Of a DNA stretch of 8,025 nt, positions 6,832 to 8,025 are shown piece after piece. The translations under genes were made by a program, and so were the position numbers. The notes under the pieces were generated by a model. The model was given only the letters and a program-made list of their open reading frames with translations. It ran no database searches and was not told the origin of the DNA. Source of the DNA: Cyanobacteria bacterium TMED177 (GTDB lineage: Bacteria; Cyanobacteriota; Cyanobacteriia; PCC-6307; Cyanobiaceae); NCBI GenBank assembly GCA_002170825.1, contig NHIA01000028.1, positions 34,098 to 42,122 of the forward strand. Direction: 5' to 3'. Within the stretch, counting starts at the first letter, position 1. Every line of letters begins with the position of its first letter.

Positions 6832-7893
6832 TTGGCTGAATCCCAAGCCGACCGACTCGGCGTTCTGATCTGTGGGCATGGCAGCCGCAACCGTCTGGCG
6901 GTTGAGGAGTTCGCCCAGATGGTGGAAGCCCTGCGACCGAAGCTGGCGCCGATGCCGGTGGAACATGGCTACCTCGAGTTCGCGCGTCCGATTCTCCGCG
7001 ATGGTCTCGAGGCTCTCCGAGGACAAGGGGTGACTCGGGTGCTGGCGATCCCGGCCATGCTTTTCGCGGCGGGGCATGCCAAAAACGACATCCCATCCGT
7101 TCTCAACACCTACACCGCGGAAACCGGCCTGCCCATCGATTACGGCCGCGAACTCGGCGTCGACCGGCTGATGGTGGCAGCCGCAGGGGCACGGGTCAGG
7201 GAATGCCTCGCTGCAGCCGTAAAGGACGTGCCGTTGTCCGAGACGCTGCTGGTTGTGGTCGGACGCGGTTCGTCGGATCCGGATGCCAATTCAAACGTGG
7301 CCAAAGTCACGCGGATGCTTGTGGAGGGTTTCGGTTTTGGCTGGGGTGAGACGGTCTATTCAGGTGTGACCTTCCCTTTGGTGGAGCCGGGACTGCGCCA
7401 CGTCATCCGGCTTGGTTTCCGCCGGATTGTTGTGATGCCTTACTTCTTGTTCTCAGGCGTACTGGTGAGCCGAATCCGGCAGCACACCGAACGGGTTGCC
7501 GACGATCATCCGGAGGTGGAGTTCCTCTCCGCCGGGTACCTCGGACAGCAACCATTGGTGGTGGACACCTTCCGGGAACGGGTTGACGAAGTGCTTCTGG
7601 GGGACACCGCCATGAACTGTTCGCTGTGCAAGTACAGGTCACAGGTGCTCGGTTTCGAACAAGACGTCGGCTTGGCACAGGAAAGCCATCACCACCACGT
7701 GGAAGGCCTCGAAGAGTCCTGCACGCTTTGCGAACGGGAATGCACAGGAGCCTGCCAACCCGATGGTGTTCCGATCCACCACCACCACCCGCACAGCCAT
7801 GGCGAGGCTCATCACCATCCCAGCTACCCCCACGCGGATCACCCGCTCGGACCGACGACCCTGAAATCAAAAGATTCTTCTCCGAAGGATTAA
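6832..7893 (+). CDS. cbiX: Long-form CbiX/SirB-type sirohydrochlorin chelatase with Cys/His-rich tail
   Basis: The enzyme should insert a metal into sirohydrochlorin: cobalt for the corrinoid pathway, or iron for siroheme, which nitrite and sulfite reductases need. Numbering is from the TTG at 6832 (353 residues). The N-terminal chelatase domain has CGHGSRN with H16 and AAGHAKNDIP with H82, the expected metal-binding pair. The second domain has VGRGSSDPDANSNVAK (from 143), with R in place of the first His, and MPYFLFSGVLVSRI, so it is probably structural. The tail carries MNCSLCKYR (M261, C263, C266), the MXCXXC motif linked to an iron-sulfur centre in Bacillus megaterium CbiX. It then has four His at 286-289, four cysteines (C297, C300, C304, C308) and 11 His between 316 and 337. 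No ATG or GTG in frame lies between the antisense of the flavoprotein gene and the first motif, so TTG 6832 is the likeliest start. A start at GTG 6493 would run inside the neighbour and is unlikely. Cobalt versus iron cannot be decided here. Confidence 0.9.
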   Translation: MAESQADRLGVLICGHGSRNRLAVEEFAQMVEALRPKLAPMPVEHGYLEFARPILRDGLEALRGQGVTRVLAIPAMLFAAGHAKNDIPSVLNTYTAETGLPIDYGRELGVDRLMVAAAGARVRECLAAAVKDVPLSETLLVVVGRGSSDPDANSNVAKVTRMLVEGFGFGWGETVYSGVTFPLVEPGLRHVIRLGFRRIVVMPYFLFSGVLVSRIRQHTERVADDHPEVEFLSAGYLGQQPLVVDTFRERVDEVLLGDTAMNCSLCKYRSQVLGFEQDVGLAQESHHHHVEGLEESCTLCERECTGACQPDGVPIHHHHPHSHGEAHHHPSYPHADHPLGPTTLKSKDSSPKD

Positions 7894-7957
7894 GAGATCA
7901 AGGTTGTTTCACGTAGCCAATTCAACCGTTCTCGCCAGCGACAACTTGGATTTTTCA

Positions 7958-7982
7958 CTGATTAGTTTTCCTGATTGGTTTC
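7958..7982. repeat. Imperfect tandem repeat of about 12 bp
   Basis: CTGATTAGTTTTC (7958-7970) is followed directly by CTGATTGGTTTC (7971-7982). They differ by one substitution and one inserted T. The repeat lies in an AT-richer stretch downstream of the chelatase gene and would span the stop codon of the possible minus-strand gene at the window edge. It may be simple slippage; no function is evident. Confidence 0.4.
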
Positions 7983-8024
7983 AACGGCAACGGCCGTCGC
8001 CCTGCTTTTCCACAGAGTTGGGCG
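7962..8024 (-). CDS. Possible C-terminal end of a convergent gene entering from the right edge
   Basis: On the minus strand a frame open to the window edge reads RPTLWKSRATAVAVETNQEN and ends in TAA at 7964-7962. The residue mix and codons look like a plausible protein tail, but about 20 codons are too few to prove coding or identify a family. If real, it converges on the chelatase gene with 68 bases between the two stops. The stretch 7894-7961 holds nothing else recognisable; a GGTTG/CAACC pair (7902-7906 and 7923-7927) is too weak to call a terminator. Confidence 0.3.
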   Translation of the reverse strand, partial: RPTLWKSRATAVAVETNQEN

Positions 8025-8025
8025 A

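Noticed and set aside
7683..7842. Histidine-codon runs as a CRISPR or simple tandem repeat
   Set aside because: The CAC/CAT runs are irregular, in frame and interrupted. They encode the known type of His-rich chelatase tail.
7984..8009. ACGGC-AACG-GCCGT hairpin followed by CTGCTTTT as a chelatase terminator
   Set aside because: The stem is short, the T-run is short and 9 bases away, and it may lie inside another gene's coding sequence.

Overview
This window looks like part of a chromosome from a marine unicellular cyanobacterium of the Synechococcus subcluster 5 type. The evidence is indirect. The DNA is GC-rich and compact, with almost no intergenic space. Most genes lack a Shine-Dalgarno site. 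The gene complement (a basic Aap/Nat-type amino-acid ABC transporter, a SulP anion transporter, and a long CbiX chelatase with a metal-binding tail) fits that group. No rRNA, tRNA, CRISPR array, insertion sequence or phage gene was seen, and this reads as ordinary core or near-core genome.

Left part (1-3545, minus strand): a four-gene operon in the order binding protein, permease, permease, ATPase (aapJ-aapQ-aapM-aapP, read right to left). The genes overlap by 1, 1 and 4 bases. Together they form a complete polar amino-acid uptake system: a secreted lipoprotein-like receptor, two inner-membrane permeases with EAA loops, and an ATPase cut off by the left edge of the window. A 90-bp divergent gap carries a perfect 7-bp inverted repeat. 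It separates this operon from a small plus-strand gene for an exported protein of unknown function (3636-3959).

Middle (3982-6783, minus strand): a SulP-family anion transporter with a C-terminal STAS domain lies 33 bases downstream of a VAO/PCMH-type flavoprotein of unknown substrate. The two probably form one transcription unit.

Right part (6832-7893, plus strand): a long, two-domain CbiX/SirB-type sirohydrochlorin chelatase is divergent from the flavoprotein across a very short gap. Its tail holds an MXCXXC motif, a second four-cysteine cluster and 15 histidines. The last 130 bases are mostly noncoding. They may hold the last ~20 codons of a convergent minus-strand gene that enters from beyond the right edge.

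No clearly new biological system is visible. The points most worth checking are the double cysteine cluster and histidine tail of the chelatase, its probable TTG start, the missing covalent-flavin residues in the flavoprotein, and the inverted repeat in the aapJ divergent promoter region.
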